Notes: generated from the sequence alone by a model not told the origin. Counted from the first letter of the stretch, positions 33,894-44,208 are shown. The stretch is DNA of 64,000 nucleotides from JACKCB01 sp964452775 (GCA_964452775.1 CAYVQP010000001.1:62001-126000), one strand, 5' to 3'. Made by a program: numbers and translations.

Positions 33894-35042
33894 ATGCGTC
33901 GAGAAGTCATCGTGTCTGCCGGCTGGGGCGCGGGAACGACGCTGTCGTTGGGCTTGATGATCCTCATCGGTTCCCGCAGGCTGGCCCACTTTGACGCGGC
34001 CCTCGCCGCGTATACAGCTGCTGTGCTCTTCGCCACGTTTGGCCTGACATATCGTTACGCCATGTGGCTGCAACGACCGCCGACATCCATGTATTGGAGG
34101 CGTGGCTGGCAGACCTTCTTCAAGGGCGGCTACCGGGCCAGAAACTTGCGCTCCTCCGCCGGCCACATTTTCAACGACATCATCATCAACCGGTTCATAA
34201 TCGCCCGAGACAGAGTGCGCGGCATCACCCATTTGCTAATCATGTGGGGCTGCATCCTGGCCATTGTGATTACCTTCCCGCTTGTGTTCGGCTGGCTGAG
34301 CTTTGAGTCCATCCCTGAGGACCTATCGCTCTATCAGGCGTACGTATTCGGCATCCCGACCTTCATCTTTCCTGTTGACTCCATATTCGCCTTCTTCGCC
34401 TTTCACGGCCTGGTCTGGTCCTCGTTTCTGGTCATCGCCGGCGTGATGCTGGCCATGCGCCGCCGGATGCGAGAAGAGGGTGCGGCGGCCGTACAAAGGT
34501 TTGCTGAGGACTTCTTGCCGCTGGTCCTCCTATTCGCTGTCAGCCTGAGTGGTCTGATGCTCACCGCCAGCTACACCTGGATGCGCGGCTATGCCTACGA
34601 ATTCATCGCCATTTTTCATGCCATCACCGTGATCGCTACCTTTCTGTGGCTGCCGTTCGGCAAATTCTTTCATATTTTCCAGCGACCGGCGCAGACCGGC
34701 GTCCGCTTCTACAAGGAGATCGGCCAGCACGAGGAAGCCGCCCATTGCCGGCGCTGCGGCCAACCTTTCTCCTCGCTCATGCACATCACCGACCTGATGC
34801 AGGTAGAAGAAAAACTGGGGTACGATTACCGGATGAAGGATGGTGAAATCGGCCACTACCAGTGGATATGCCCGCCGTGCCGCCGGGCGACAGTGGCTCA
34901 AGCGCAAGGTCAATTGTGGCAAACGGCGCGAGGGGCGCAGGTCACTTCTGTCCACTCTCCGGCCACCATGCCGGTTTACGTCAACCCCGGCCTGGGCGAA
35001 GGCCCGCTCGGCGACGAAGACGCGCGCAACTTCCACGCGTGA
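33894..35042 (+). CDS. NarI/DsrM-like heme b membrane subunit with C-terminal CxxC pairs
   Basis: 382 residues with about six membrane helices. Histidines placed as possible heme ligands occur in SSAGHIFND, GITHLLIMWGC, FFAFHGLVW and IFHAITV...KFFHIFQRP, like quinol-oxidising gamma subunits of nitrate reductase and DsrM-type proteins. The C-terminal cytoplasmic part carries CRRCG and CPPCRR, a zinc- or iron-binding pair. GGAGG with five spacer bases before ATG 33894 fixes the start; the longer frame from 33786 runs through the leader. It is first in the operon, 13 bases ahead of the catalytic subunit, and probably links that subunit to the quinone pool. Confidence 0.75.
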   Translation: MRREVIVSAGWGAGTTLSLGLMILIGSRRLAHFDAALAAYTAAVLFATFGLTYRYAMWLQRPPTSMYWRRGWQTFFKGGYRARNLRSSAGHIFNDIIINRFIIARDRVRGITHLLIMWGCILAIVITFPLVFGWLSFESIPEDLSLYQAYVFGIPTFIFPVDSIFAFFAFHGLVWSSFLVIAGVMLAMRRRMREEGAAAVQRFAEDFLPLVLLFAVSLSGLMLTASYTWMRGYAYEFIAIFHAITVIATFLWLPFGKFFHIFQRPAQTGVRFYKEIGQHEEAAHCRRCGQPFSSLMHITDLMQVEEKLGYDYRMKDGEIGHYQWICPPCRRATVAQAQGQLWQTARGAQVTSVHSPATMPVYVNPGLGEGPLGDEDARNFHA

Positions 35043-35055
35043 ATAAGGAAGACCG

Positions 35056-37269
35056 ATGACAATGATCTCCCCTGCCGCCATCCATGTGAAAGACCCATTC
35101 GGCCCCACCCTGGCCTATTCACATGGCCTGCGCCTGGACACGGGCGTTGAGCCGGACAAGGTCGTCAAGACCCATTGCTGTTTCTGCGGCCAACAGTGCG
35201 GCATCCAGCTAAAGGTCAAGGACAATCAGGTGATAGGTTTTGAACCCTGGTACGACTTCCCCTTCAACCGGGGTAAGCTCTGCCCGAAAGGGGTTAAGCG
35301 CTACTTGCAGGGGGCGCACCCCGACCGGCTGCTGCACGCCTTTGAGCGAGACGCGCTTGCCCCCGGCGGCTTCAAGGAAACGACCTATGAACAGGCCATC
35401 CGGCGCGTCGCCGCTGAGATCAATCGCATTCAGGGCAGTTACGGCCGGGACTCCTTTGCCGTCCTCAGCGGGGCCAGCCTGACCACTGAAAAAGCCTATT
35501 TGATGGGCAAGTTCGCCCACATGTGCTTGCGCACCGCGAACATTGATTACAACGGCCGCCTCTGCATGGTCAGCGCCGGCGCCGGCAACAAGAAAGCATT
35601 TGGCGTGGACCGCGCCGCCAACCCCTGGAGTGACATACTAGGGGCGGAGCTGGTCTGGATTAGCGGGGCGAACGTGGCCGAATGCGCCCCTATTACCACC
35701 GACTACGTCTGGCAGGCGCGAGAAAACGGAGCCAGAATCATCGTCGTTGACCCGCGCATCACTCCCATCGCCCGCACTTGCGACCTCTACTTACCCATCA
35801 AGCCGGGCCGGGACATCGCCCTCTTCAACGGCATCCTGCACCTCATGATCGAGCACGACTGGCTGGATCACGCCTTCATCAACGCCCACACCACCGGCTT
35901 TGAGGCCGCGGCGGAGCATGTACAGCAGTGGACTCCGGCCAGGACGGCGCAGGTCACCGGTATCGCCGAGAGCGCTATCCGGCAGGCTGCCGAATGGTGG
36001 GGCACTGCCCGCACCAGCTTCCTGATGCACGCCCGCGGCATCGAACATCACAGTCACGGCGTGCAGAACGTGCTCGGCGCGATCAACATGGTGCTGGCCT
36101 CCGGGCGCATCGGACGAGAAAACTGCGGCTACGCCACCATCACCGGCCAGGGTAACGGCCAGGGCGGGCGCGAGCATGGGCAGAAATGTGACCAGCTACC
36201 CGGAGCACGCGACTTGAGCAATCCCGATCATCGCGCCTTCGTGGCCGGCATCTGGGGAATGGACGCTGAGGAGCTACCGCAACCCGGCGTAGATGCCTAC
36301 GAGATCTTTCGTCAGATTGACCGGGGCGAGATCAGGGGGCTGCTTTCCATTTGCTTCAATCCCCTGGTCTCCTTGCCGGACAATAACTACGTCCGCGCCC
36401 AACTGGAGAAGCTGGAGTTTTTCGTGGCGATTGATTTCTTCCTGAGTGACACCGCCCGCTACGCGCATGTCGTGTTGCCCGGCTCACTCCATGAGGAGGA
36501 CGAAGGAACAGTCACCACGGTCGAAGGGCGGGTGATCCGGATTAACAAGGCCATTGACTGTCCCGGCGATGCTCGCCAGGATTGGCGCATCATCCAGGAC
36601 ATTGCCGCGGCGCTGGGCCGGGAGCAGGGATTGACCTTCTCCGGCCCGGCGGAGATTTTTGCCGAGCTGGGCAGGGCCTCGAAGGGCGGCATCGCCGATT
36701 ATTCCGGCATTACCTACGACAAGATTGAGGCGCAAAACGGCGTCTTCTGGCCCTGCCCGGACGCGGAGCATCCCGGCACGCCCCGCCTCTTTGAGCCGGG
36801 TTCGTGGAATCCGATTGCACGCGGCGCCGGCCCGTTTTACTTCCCCGACGGCAAGGCGCGCTTCAATGTCGCTCCATATTCTCCGCCGGCCGAGGGTGTT
36901 GACGATGAATTTCCGCTCATGCTCACCACTGGCCGGGTGGTCAGCCAATTCCTCTCCGGCACGCAGACGCGGCGCATCGGCCCGCTGGTGGACAACTACC
37001 CGGAACCGCGCATTGAGATGCACCCAACCCTGGCGGCAAAGCTCGGCGTGGCCGATGGCGAGTGGGTCACCGCCGAATCGCGGCGAGGGAGCGCCACCCT
37101 GCGCGCCCTGGTAGTCAAGAGCATCCGGCCGGACACGATTTTCATTCCCTATCATTGGCCGGATAAGCAGTCGGCCAATCAGCTCACTATTTCGGCCCAG
37201 GACCCCATCTCAAAGATTCCGGAATACAAGGTCTGCGCCGTTCGGGTGAGAAAGGCGGCCAATCAATGA
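35056..37269 (+). CDS. Molybdopterin oxidoreductase, assimilatory nitrate reductase-like catalytic subunit
   Basis: 737 residues, full length for the NarB/NasA/NapA/FdhF group. An N-terminal 4Fe-4S site is C41-x2-C44-x3-C48-x27-C76. The molybdenum ligand is C170 in NGRLCMVSAGAG, the NapA/NarB-like arrangement, not the aspartate of NarG. TGQGNGQGGREHGQKCDQLPG is a conserved cofactor-binding segment, and the C-terminal domain (LTTGRVVSQFLSG) binds the second pterin. There is no Tat signal, so it works in the cytoplasm. Nitrate is the favoured substrate because of the ligand type and the neighbours (DUF3565, SLAC1 channel); formate or another oxyanion is not excluded. Confidence 0.8.
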   Translation: MTMISPAAIHVKDPFGPTLAYSHGLRLDTGVEPDKVVKTHCCFCGQQCGIQLKVKDNQVIGFEPWYDFPFNRGKLCPKGVKRYLQGAHPDRLLHAFERDALAPGGFKETTYEQAIRRVAAEINRIQGSYGRDSFAVLSGASLTTEKAYLMGKFAHMCLRTANIDYNGRLCMVSAGAGNKKAFGVDRAANPWSDILGAELVWISGANVAECAPITTDYVWQARENGARIIVVDPRITPIARTCDLYLPIKPGRDIALFNGILHLMIEHDWLDHAFINAHTTGFEAAAEHVQQWTPARTAQVTGIAESAIRQAAEWWGTARTSFLMHARGIEHHSHGVQNVLGAINMVLASGRIGRENCGYATITGQGNGQGGREHGQKCDQLPGARDLSNPDHRAFVAGIWGMDAEELPQPGVDAYEIFRQIDRGEIRGLLSICFNPLVSLPDNNYVRAQLEKLEFFVAIDFFLSDTARYAHVVLPGSLHEEDEGTVTTVEGRVIRINKAIDCPGDARQDWRIIQDIAAALGREQGLTFSGPAEIFAELGRASKGGIADYSGITYDKIEAQNGVFWPCPDAEHPGTPRLFEPGSWNPIARGAGPFYFPDGKARFNVAPYSPPAEGVDDEFPLMLTTGRVVSQFLSGTQTRRIGPLVDNYPEPRIEMHPTLAAKLGVADGEWVTAESRRGSATLRALVVKSIRPDTIFIPYHWPDKQSANQLTISAQDPISKIPEYKVCAVRVRKAANQ

Positions 37270-37467
37270 GCATAGCATCCCATAGCTCTCCCCCTGATCA
37301 TTTGCCGGATGAACCTGCTGAGGAGGACCTGCAGGCCTTTCGGCAAGCATATGTAGATGCGGCAATGAGCGGATTGTGCCATGAGGGCGCCCTGGAATGC
37401 GCGCGGGGCGCTGTCCGTTCGCTGACGGCAGAGCAGATTCGCGAGATTCTCCGCGAGGAATGGGAAG

Positions 37468-37475
<8 letters not shown>
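37266..37475 (+). CDS. Small hypothetical protein in the molybdoenzyme operon
   Basis: 69 residues, acidic and probably helical, with one conserved-looking segment, LCHEGALECARGAV. It overlaps the catalytic-subunit stop by ATGA and the ferredoxin-subunit start by eight bases, so it is translated within the complex operon. Its size and position suggest a chaperone or accessory subunit, but I recognise no family. Confidence 0.65.
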
Positions 37476-38112
<637 letters not shown>

Positions 38113-38178
38113 CGAACGCAACCCGATTCTTCAAATCGGGGCGGCGAGTGTAACTTCGACTTGCGAAGGAAGTGAGCG

Positions 38179-38727
38179 ATGACGACCGAAGAGCCTGAAC
38201 AGTTAACGTCCCCGCCCGACGGCCGTTCGCTGGAGGAACAACCGCGCTGGCGACAGGACTTTCCAATTGATTGGCCGCAGGATGAATATCTCTCCCGGCG
38301 TGAGTTCATCAAGTTCCTGTTGCTCACCAGCGCCGCCTTCAGCGCCGGGCAAGTGTGGTTCCTGGGTGCAAGTTACTTTCGGGCAATGCAGCCGGATCCG
38401 GCCGAACTGGTGATTGCTCGCGTGGACGATGTGCCGGTAGGCGGCTCGCTCATCTTTTACTACCCCGAGGGAAGCCCGGCTCGCCTGCTGGTGCGTATTG
38501 ATGAGGAGACGTTTGTTGCCTATGAGCAGCAATGCACCCATCTTACCTGCCCGGTCATTCCGCAGGTAGAGGTAGGCGAGCTACATTGCCCCTGCCACGA
38601 TGGGGTCTTTGAGTTGCTGACCGGCAGACCCTTGTCCGGGCCGCCACAGCGGCCGCTGGCCCGGATCACCCTGGATATCCGCGACGGTTACGTCGTAGCC
38701 ACCGGCATCGAGAGGAGAACCGTATGA
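38179..38727 (+). CDS. Rieske 2Fe-2S protein with N-terminal membrane anchor
   Basis: 182 residues. Cluster ligands are visible in CTHLTC and CPCHDG, the CxH...CxxH pattern. The segment SRREFIKFLLLTSAAF carries a twin-arginine-like motif before a hydrophobic stretch (about 38-65), as in bc1/b6f Rieske proteins, so the head domain should be outside the membrane. A Rieske protein within a nitrate-reductase-like operon is unusual; it may belong to the quinol module with the NarI-like protein. It starts 66 bases after the ferredoxin gene, behind GAAGGAAG. Confidence 0.88.
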   Translation: MTTEEPEQLTSPPDGRSLEEQPRWRQDFPIDWPQDEYLSRREFIKFLLLTSAAFSAGQVWFLGASYFRAMQPDPAELVIARVDDVPVGGSLIFYYPEGSPARLLVRIDEETFVAYEQQCTHLTCPVIPQVEVGELHCPCHDGVFELLTGRPLSGPPQRPLARITLDIRDGYVVATGIERRTV

Positions 38728-38951
38728 AAAGGCGCTCCCGTTTCGCCCGTTCGCAACGCATGACTATCGCAACCGGCATCCTCTTTACCGTATTTATCAT
38801 CATAATCCTGCAACTCTGGCTGTTTACGGCCACGATGAACGCCTTTCTGGGCGGCGACACGGGCATACTCTGGCCGGCCGCAATCGCCAGCCTGATCTGT
38901 CTGGGACTGAATACGGGACTGCTCTGGTATCTATATGGTCTTGAGAAGTAA
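38724..38951 (+). CDS. Small two-helix membrane protein
   Basis: 75 residues: a basic N terminus (MKRRSRFARSQR), one helix at about 16-37 and a second at about 48-70. It overlaps the Rieske stop by ATGA and the next gene by 17 bases, so it is embedded in the operon. Small membrane proteins of this shape accompany Rieske/cytochrome b modules, and it may be an assembly or structural subunit. I am not sure of the family. Confidence 0.65.
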   Translation: MKRRSRFARSQRMTIATGILFTVFIIIILQLWLFTATMNAFLGGDTGILWPAAIASLICLGLNTGLLWYLYGLEK

Positions 38952-40005
38952 TCAGTCCAGCCGGCGCCGGCTATCCGCTCAGGTCGCCGACCTCTCACCC
39001 GGCTACTTTGCCCTGGTGATGGCGACGGGCATCGTCTCGATTGCCGCCTTTCTGCTTGACATGCCGCTGATAGCCGACGCGCTGTTGGCAATCAACATCG
39101 TCGCCTACGTTGTGCTGTGGCTCTTGACCCTATGGCGATTAGTCGTTTACCCCGCGCGCGTTTTTGCAGACTTGCGCAGCCACGCTCGCGGCCCCGGCTT
39201 CTTCACCCTGATAGCCGGGAGCTGTATCATGGGCGTTCAACTCCTGCTGATTGCCGGGCGGGAAACAATTGCCTGGTGGCTGTGGGGACTTGGGATTGGC
39301 TTGTGGCTGCTGGTGATGTACACGTTTTTCGCAGCCGTCACCATCAGGAGCGACAAGCCGCCCCTGGAAAGCGGGATCAACGGTGCATGGCTAATTGCCG
39401 TAGTCGGCACGCAGTCTATTGCCGTCCTGGGCACGCTGCTGTTGGCCGGCATGGAGAACCCTCCTGAGGCCGGCTTCTTCTTCACCCTCTGCATGTTTCT
39501 GCTGGGTTGCATGCTCTATCTGAGCATCATCACGCTCATATTCTACCGCCTGACCTTCGTGAAGCTGACCACAGCTGCGCTCACGCCACCCTACTTCATC
39601 AATATGGGAGCCGTAGCCATCACCACCCTGGCCGGCTCTATGCTCATCCTCAATGCCGCTGAATGGTCGCTGCTTACCGAACTCCTGCCCTTTCTGAAAG
39701 GCTTCACGCTCTTCTTTTGGTCAGCCGGGACCTGGTGGATACCTCTACTGTTCATTCTTGGCGCCTGGCGCCACCTATACAAGCGCTATCCCCTGACCTA
39801 CGACCCGCAGTTTTGGGGCATGGTCTTTCCGCTGGGTATGTACACGGTATGCACCATTCGCCTCTCGCATGCGTTGGATTTGCCCGAGCTGATGGTCATC
39901 CCCCAGGGATTTGTCTATGTCGCGCTGGTTGCCTGGGTGGGCACATTCATCGGTCTGCTGGCGCAAATGGCCGGTTTCCCCCGGACGGCCGCCAGCCGGA
40001 GTTAG
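38935..40005 (+). CDS. SLAC1/TehA-family anion channel or transporter
   Basis: 356 residues with about ten helices. LSPGYFALVMATGIVSIA at the N terminus is the standard opening of the TehA/SLAC1/Mae1 family. Plant SLAC1 homologues conduct nitrate and chloride, and other members move malate or sulfite. Inside a nitrate-reductase-like operon, nitrate or nitrite movement is the natural proposal. The start overlaps the preceding gene by 17 bases. Confidence 0.85.
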   Translation: MVLRSNQSSRRRLSAQVADLSPGYFALVMATGIVSIAAFLLDMPLIADALLAINIVAYVVLWLLTLWRLVVYPARVFADLRSHARGPGFFTLIAGSCIMGVQLLLIAGRETIAWWLWGLGIGLWLLVMYTFFAAVTIRSDKPPLESGINGAWLIAVVGTQSIAVLGTLLLAGMENPPEAGFFFTLCMFLLGCMLYLSIITLIFYRLTFVKLTTAALTPPYFINMGAVAITTLAGSMLILNAAEWSLLTELLPFLKGFTLFFWSAGTWWIPLLFILGAWRHLYKRYPLTYDPQFWGMVFPLGMYTVCTIRLSHALDLPELMVIPQGFVYVALVAWVGTFIGLLAQMAGFPRTAASRS

Positions 40006-40012
40006 CGCGGCC

Positions 40013-40222
40013 ATGGAACAGCCCATTATCGGTTTTGATCAAGACGAAATCGGCGACTGGCGGGCGATCCTCGCCTGCGGTCACCGCCAGCATGTGCGCC
40101 ACAAACCGCCCCTGGTCAGCCGGCCCTGGGTTGAGACCGAAGCCGGCCGGAATCGTTTCCTGGGCTTCAAGTTGAACTGTCTGCTTTGTGACGAGGAACT
40201 ACTCGCGGGTAACTCTGCCTGA
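40013..40222 (+). CDS. DUF3565 small zinc-binding-like protein
   Basis: 69 residues. GFDQDEIGDWRAILACGHRQHVRHKPP, split by eye, gives the DUF3565 signature: GF-QDE-DW, then CGH-QHVRH, then RPW, and a terminal CLLCDE. The Cys and His residues suggest a metal site. The family has no proven role; its position at the end of this operon ties it to nitrogen oxyanion metabolism only by association. It starts seven bases after the channel gene. Confidence 0.85.
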   Translation: MEQPIIGFDQDEIGDWRAILACGHRQHVRHKPPLVSRPWVETEAGRNRFLGFKLNCLLCDEELLAGNSA

Positions 40223-40329
40223 TTCGGCCCCGGCGTCCGGGCGACTTCCTACACCTTCCGGTAACTGAATAGCGCGCTGCTCAAGCCAACAAGTAGCATA
40301 CAGGCTGAATCGTCGCGCTGTCTTGGGCC

Positions 40330-40965
40330 TCATTCAACCAGGAATGGGTTGTACCGTCGCTCGCTGCCGATAGTAGTTGGCCGGCCATGCCCAGGAAATA
40401 CGCGCGTATCATCCGGCAGAGTCAGCAGTTTTTCACGGAGTGATTTCATCAGCGCGTTGTGGTCACAGCCGGGAAAATCTGTGCGCCCAATTCCCATCTC
40501 GAATAGCACGTCACCGCAAAAGACCAGACGATTCTCGCGTTCCAGAAAGCTCACATGTCCCGGCGCATGTCCTGGCGTGTCCAATACCTCCAGCACAACG
40601 TTGCCCACGCTGATTAGGTCCCCTTCCTGTAAATAGTGATCCGGCAGCGGCTGTTGGGGCATGCTCAGGCCGGCAGTCATGGAGGCAATCATGCTGGCCC
40701 CCTGCAACATTTCCAATGCATCGCGATGCATGTAAATGGGCGCGCCGGTGGCCTGCTTGAGATCCGCCAGCCCGCCCACATGATCGAAATGGCTGTGCGT
40801 GATCAGGATGTGCGAAATCTTCCACCCCTGTTCATCAAGGGTGGCGGCGATTGCATTGCCGGACCACGCCGGATCAATCACTGCCGCCATTCGCGTCTCA
40901 TCACAGCCCACTATATAGCTGTTTGTGCTCAAGGGGCCGAGCGCCATCATCACGACTTGTATCAT
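40330..40965 (-). CDS. Metallo-beta-lactamase fold hydrolase (glyoxalase II-like)
   Basis: 211 residues. Metal ligands are HSHFDH (HxHxDH), the histidine in GHAPGHVSF, the aspartate in FCGDVLF and the histidine in FPGHGRP. This is a complete binuclear site. The size and motif spacing match small hydroxyacylglutathione-hydrolase-like thioesterases, and the true substrate is often unknown. It is cytoplasmic, monocistronic and divergent from the SDR gene. Confidence 0.9.
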   Translation of the reverse strand: MIQVVMMALGPLSTNSYIVGCDETRMAAVIDPAWSGNAIAATLDEQGWKISHILITHSHFDHVGGLADLKQATGAPIYMHRDALEMLQGASMIASMTAGLSMPQQPLPDHYLQEGDLISVGNVVLEVLDTPGHAPGHVSFLERENRLVFCGDVLFEMGIGRTDFPGCDHNALMKSLREKLLTLPDDTRVFPGHGRPTTIGSERRYNPFLVE

Positions 40966-41195
40966 TGCAGCCTTCCTGGTTTCGTTGTAGGGCAGATTCT
41001 AGCGGGCAGTACAGCGCGAAACAAGGCCGGACTGCCCACCTATGGCGGGCCGGTTCGTTGCCAGGTGGTCTAAATGGAAAGGCAAGACTGCGGCCCCACA
41101 ATTTGGGGTATACTCAGATACTCATATCGAAGTGGGCGCCGCCCGGCGGGCAGCGTTCATCTGACTTGTGGGACATCGAGGATACGGAGGGTGAA

Positions 41196-42209
41196 ATGCG
41201 GAAGAAGGCGATACTGCTCACCGGCGCTGCCGGCGAGATCGGCCAGGCGATTATCAGGGAGCTGGCAGCTCGAGATGAACATCTGCTGATTACGATGGAT
41301 CTCAGGCCGCTGCCGGAGGAGTTGCAAGGACTTTCCGTGCACATGGTCGGCGATATCCTCGATGAAAACACGCTCTCCCGGCTGACCACCGAGTACGCCA
41401 TCGATGCCATCTTTCACCTGGCAGCCCTGTTGTCTACGAGATCTGAGTTCACGCCGGAGTTGGCCCACCGCGTCAATGTGAACGGCACGTTGAACCTGCT
41501 CCGGCTGGCGGCCGATCAGTCGCAGTGGCAGGGCGAGCAGGTCCGCTTTATCTTTCCCAGCTCAATCGCCGCCTATGGCCTCCCTTCTTTGGAAGTTAAG
41601 GAACGCGACTCTTGCTTAAAGGAGTGGGAGTGGAACAACCCGGCGACGATGTACGGGTGCAACAAGCTCTACTGCGAACTATTGGGTAGCTACTACAGCC
41701 GCAATTACAAGCAGTTGGCCTCGGGCCGGCCGACGATGCTGGACTTTCGCTCGCTCAGGTTTCCCGGCCTGATCAGCGCGCTGACGGTGCCGAGCGGCGG
41801 GACCAGCGACTATGGGCCGGAGATGATCCATGCCGCTGCCCAGGGTCAGCCCTACGCTTGCTTCGTACGTCCGGACACGCGCATCCCGTTCATGGCCATG
41901 CCGGACGCGGTGACTGCGCTGCTCAAATTGGCCGATGCGCCGGGTGATTCGTTAAGCCGGCAGGTGTACAATGTGACCGGCTTCAGCCTCTCGGCCGCTG
42001 AGTTCCGCGATCTGGTCTGCGCCGCCTTTCCCGGCGCTGAGATCACCTTTGAACCGCACCTAAAACGCCAGGCAATTGTGGATTCCTGGCCCGCCGATCT
42101 CAATGACCAGGCGGCGCGACATGACTGGGGATGGCAGCCGGCCTATAATGCCCGGCGCGCCTTTGACGAGTACCTGATTCCCAACATCCGGCAGCGCTAT
42201 CAGCGCTAA
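41196..42209 (+). CDS. SDR-type NAD-dependent epimerase/dehydratase, L-threonine 3-dehydrogenase-like
   Basis: 337 residues. Rossmann motif TGAAGEIGQAI lies near the N terminus, and the catalytic Tyr and Lys are in YGCNKLY. The C-terminal half (SLRFPGLISA, GGTSDYGPEMIHAA, FVRPDTRIPFMAMPDA, VYNVTGFSLSA) follows the SDR-type threonine 3-dehydrogenase family closely, which makes 2-amino-3-ketobutyrate from threonine. A related NDP-sugar epimerase is the alternative. ATG 41196 is chosen for GGAGG four to five bases upstream. TATACT at 41109 may be its -10 element, but no -35 is evident. Confidence 0.8.
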   Translation: MRKKAILLTGAAGEIGQAIIRELAARDEHLLITMDLRPLPEELQGLSVHMVGDILDENTLSRLTTEYAIDAIFHLAALLSTRSEFTPELAHRVNVNGTLNLLRLAADQSQWQGEQVRFIFPSSIAAYGLPSLEVKERDSCLKEWEWNNPATMYGCNKLYCELLGSYYSRNYKQLASGRPTMLDFRSLRFPGLISALTVPSGGTSDYGPEMIHAAAQGQPYACFVRPDTRIPFMAMPDAVTALLKLADAPGDSLSRQVYNVTGFSLSAAEFRDLVCAAFPGAEITFEPHLKRQAIVDSWPADLNDQAARHDWGWQPAYNARRAFDEYLIPNIRQRYQR

Positions 42210-42272
42210 TCGCGACTATCTTGTCCCTTGCTTGCCGGGCGCACAAGTGACGGCCAGGTCTATCCCGGCTAA

Positions 42273-42295
42273 ATGACCGTAGTAGACTCGGTCAT
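42273..42295. repeat. Inverted repeat between convergent genes
   Basis: ATGACCG/CGGTCAT, a perfect 7-bp stem with a 9-base loop, at the very end of the reverse-strand membrane glycosyltransferase gene. It lacks a T-tract on either strand. It may be a weak terminator for the convergent pair. Confidence 0.3.
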
Positions 42296-44208
42296 CACTC
42301 GTCGCTTATGGGCAGCTCGCCAACCAGATAAAAGTCATCGCCTGATCCGGTACGCAGCCTTTCTCCTGAAACCGGGTCATAAAGTCCGGTCACCAGCCGG
42401 TATACGCCCGGCGCGAGATCTTCGGGCAGCGTGATCATGTGCCGGTCCACAATGGCTTCATTCACACCCCAGCAAGTAGGCGGCCATTGATTGCCCACCG
42501 GCCAGCCGTCGTGTTGCGCGACGATCGTCCCGGCGCTATCCAGCAAATGCGTGAAAACCGTATACGGCCTATCCACGCTGGCTAGCGCTGACCAGACAAA
42601 TGTGACCTCCAGCTGACCCTCGTCGGGTGTGGCGACAACATCCGCCCCTTTCAGGACGATGTGATCTCCAAAGCGCACGCCTGCCGGTTGCAGCTCTTCC
42701 GGCATCGCCGGCATCTCAGGCTCCTGGGCGACCACAATCACAGCCTCTATTGGTCGCCAGGCAAATCCCAATGCCGTAACCAGCAGCAGTTGTAGGGCGA
42801 CCAGCAGTATCCTCGTCGAATGCTCTACGTACTCCAGCGCCAGAAAGCCTGCTCCGAGCAGTGCCATCAGCGGCGTGAAGAAGAGCCACAACCGGCCGGT
42901 CTCGCCGCGTGTTGAGCCGGAAAGGTCGAGCAATAAGATGAAGACCGCCAGCGAAATCGCCAGCCAGCCGGCAGCCTGTGGTCGTTTCTGCCGGATGGAG
43001 CGTCCGGTCAGCCAGAGGAATCCGGCCAGCCAGACAACGCCCACAAAAGTCAGCAGGTCAACCAGATTGAACAGCAGCCACCAGGCGTAGTTCCGCCGGC
43101 TGGAGACCAATTCATAGTGTTGTCCAATTCCCGCGCGTGCGATCTCCCAGGGAGCCACACCCCACCCGATCCAGAAGATGAGCCATAGCGCCGCGCAGCC
43201 GCCGACAAATGCCAGCCCCCAGAATAGCCATCGCCGTGGCTGCGGCCTGGCCCCGGTCCCTTGCCACTGCCAAAGCACTACGTACAACGCCAACGGCAGC
43301 AACAGGGTCGCGTTGGCCATGGTCAGGAAGCTGCTTACCGAGAGCAGTAGGCCCGCGAGAAACAACAAGAGCAGCCGGTCGCGGCTCAGGCCAAGGTGAA
43401 AGACGTAGACCAGCAATAGCGAAAGGAAGACAAATAGCTGGTCGGACTGGGTGGCGAAGAGCACGACCGCCGGCATGGTGGCGACAGCCAGCGCAGATAA
43501 ACGGGCCGCATCGCTGCCAAACAGCTCCCGGGCAAGTAGATAGGCGGGCAGTACCGCCAAAGCCGCTGCCAGCAGAGGGAGGACCGACCAGAAGGCAAGC
43601 GCGGCCGCCACATTGGCCGGCTGATTGAGCAGCCACAGGTCCATGCAGCGATTGGGCCACACCTGTTCTGCGATTGGCTGCGCCAACCTGGGAACCTTGG
43701 CCAGTAGAGCGATGGTGGCCCAGTTTGCCATCAGCAGGCCGGGCGGGTGGGTGCGCGAATGTTCCGATTCAAACCCGGCCATCTCCGCCGGGAAGTTACG
43801 CAAGACGGCGCCTAGATCCGATATGCCGGCCGAAGTCCAGAAGTGGCCGCTGGTGCGGACGGAAAGCACGCGATCAAGGAGTTCCGCCTCCACCTGTGGC
43901 CGGTCAGCGTAGACCAGAGCAAGCTGTAGCAGGAAGCAGCCCACAACCAGGCCGGTAAGCGCCAGCCGGTTCGCCCGGCGATTGTCCGGTTCACGCCTGA
44001 GCCAGCGAAAAGCGAGAAGCAGCATCCCTCCGGCCACCAATAAGGCCGGCAACCAGCGCGACGCCGGTCGCAACAGGTACGGCCAATACCATTCGCTGGT
44101 TTCCGGGGCCGGCCCGCGTAGATAAGGCACGACATCCGAAAAGACCAGCAGAACGACAAGCAACGCCCCCAGGACGATCAGGATAAGTGCGAACCTACTT
44201 GCCGGCAT
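42295..44208 (-). CDS. Multi-pass membrane glycosyltransferase-like protein (GT39-like) with C-terminal beta-sandwich
   Basis: 637 residues. The first 500 contain about a dozen helices with an early periplasmic loop (SGHFWTSAGISDLGAVLRNF) and the charged HSRTHPPGLLM segment, typical of dolichyl-phosphate-mannose-type GT-C enzymes that use lipid-linked sugars at the outer face of the membrane. The last 120 residues form a beta-rich module (VTFVWSALASVDRPYTVFTHLLD, GVYRLVTGLYDPVSGERL). The same module occurs twice in the membrane protein at 57061-59400. It probably glycosylates an extracellular polymer or protein. Confidence 0.8.
   Translation of the reverse strand: MPASRFALILIVLGALLVVLLVFSDVVPYLRGPAPETSEWYWPYLLRPASRWLPALLVAGGMLLLAFRWLRREPDNRRANRLALTGLVVGCFLLQLALVYADRPQVEAELLDRVLSVRTSGHFWTSAGISDLGAVLRNFPAEMAGFESEHSRTHPPGLLMANWATIALLAKVPRLAQPIAEQVWPNRCMDLWLLNQPANVAAALAFWSVLPLLAAALAVLPAYLLARELFGSDAARLSALAVATMPAVVLFATQSDQLFVFLSLLLVYVFHLGLSRDRLLLLFLAGLLLSVSSFLTMANATLLLPLALYVVLWQWQGTGARPQPRRWLFWGLAFVGGCAALWLIFWIGWGVAPWEIARAGIGQHYELVSSRRNYAWWLLFNLVDLLTFVGVVWLAGFLWLTGRSIRQKRPQAAGWLAISLAVFILLLDLSGSTRGETGRLWLFFTPLMALLGAGFLALEYVEHSTRILLVALQLLLVTALGFAWRPIEAVIVVAQEPEMPAMPEELQPAGVRFGDHIVLKGADVVATPDEGQLEVTFVWSALASVDRPYTVFTHLLDSAGTIVAQHDGWPVGNQWPPTCWGVNEAIVDRHMITLPEDLAPGVYRLVTGLYDPVSGERLRTGSGDDFYLVGELPISDE

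Noticed and set aside
36484..37155. Long reverse-strand frame of 223 codons
   Set aside because: It lies entirely inside the molybdopterin oxidoreductase gene, has no recognisable domain or ribosome-binding site, and is the kind of antisense frame expected at this G+C.
41109..41114. TATACT as a promoter element before the threonine-dehydrogenase-like gene
   Set aside because: No acceptable -35 hexamer at 16-18 bases; left out of the promoter list.
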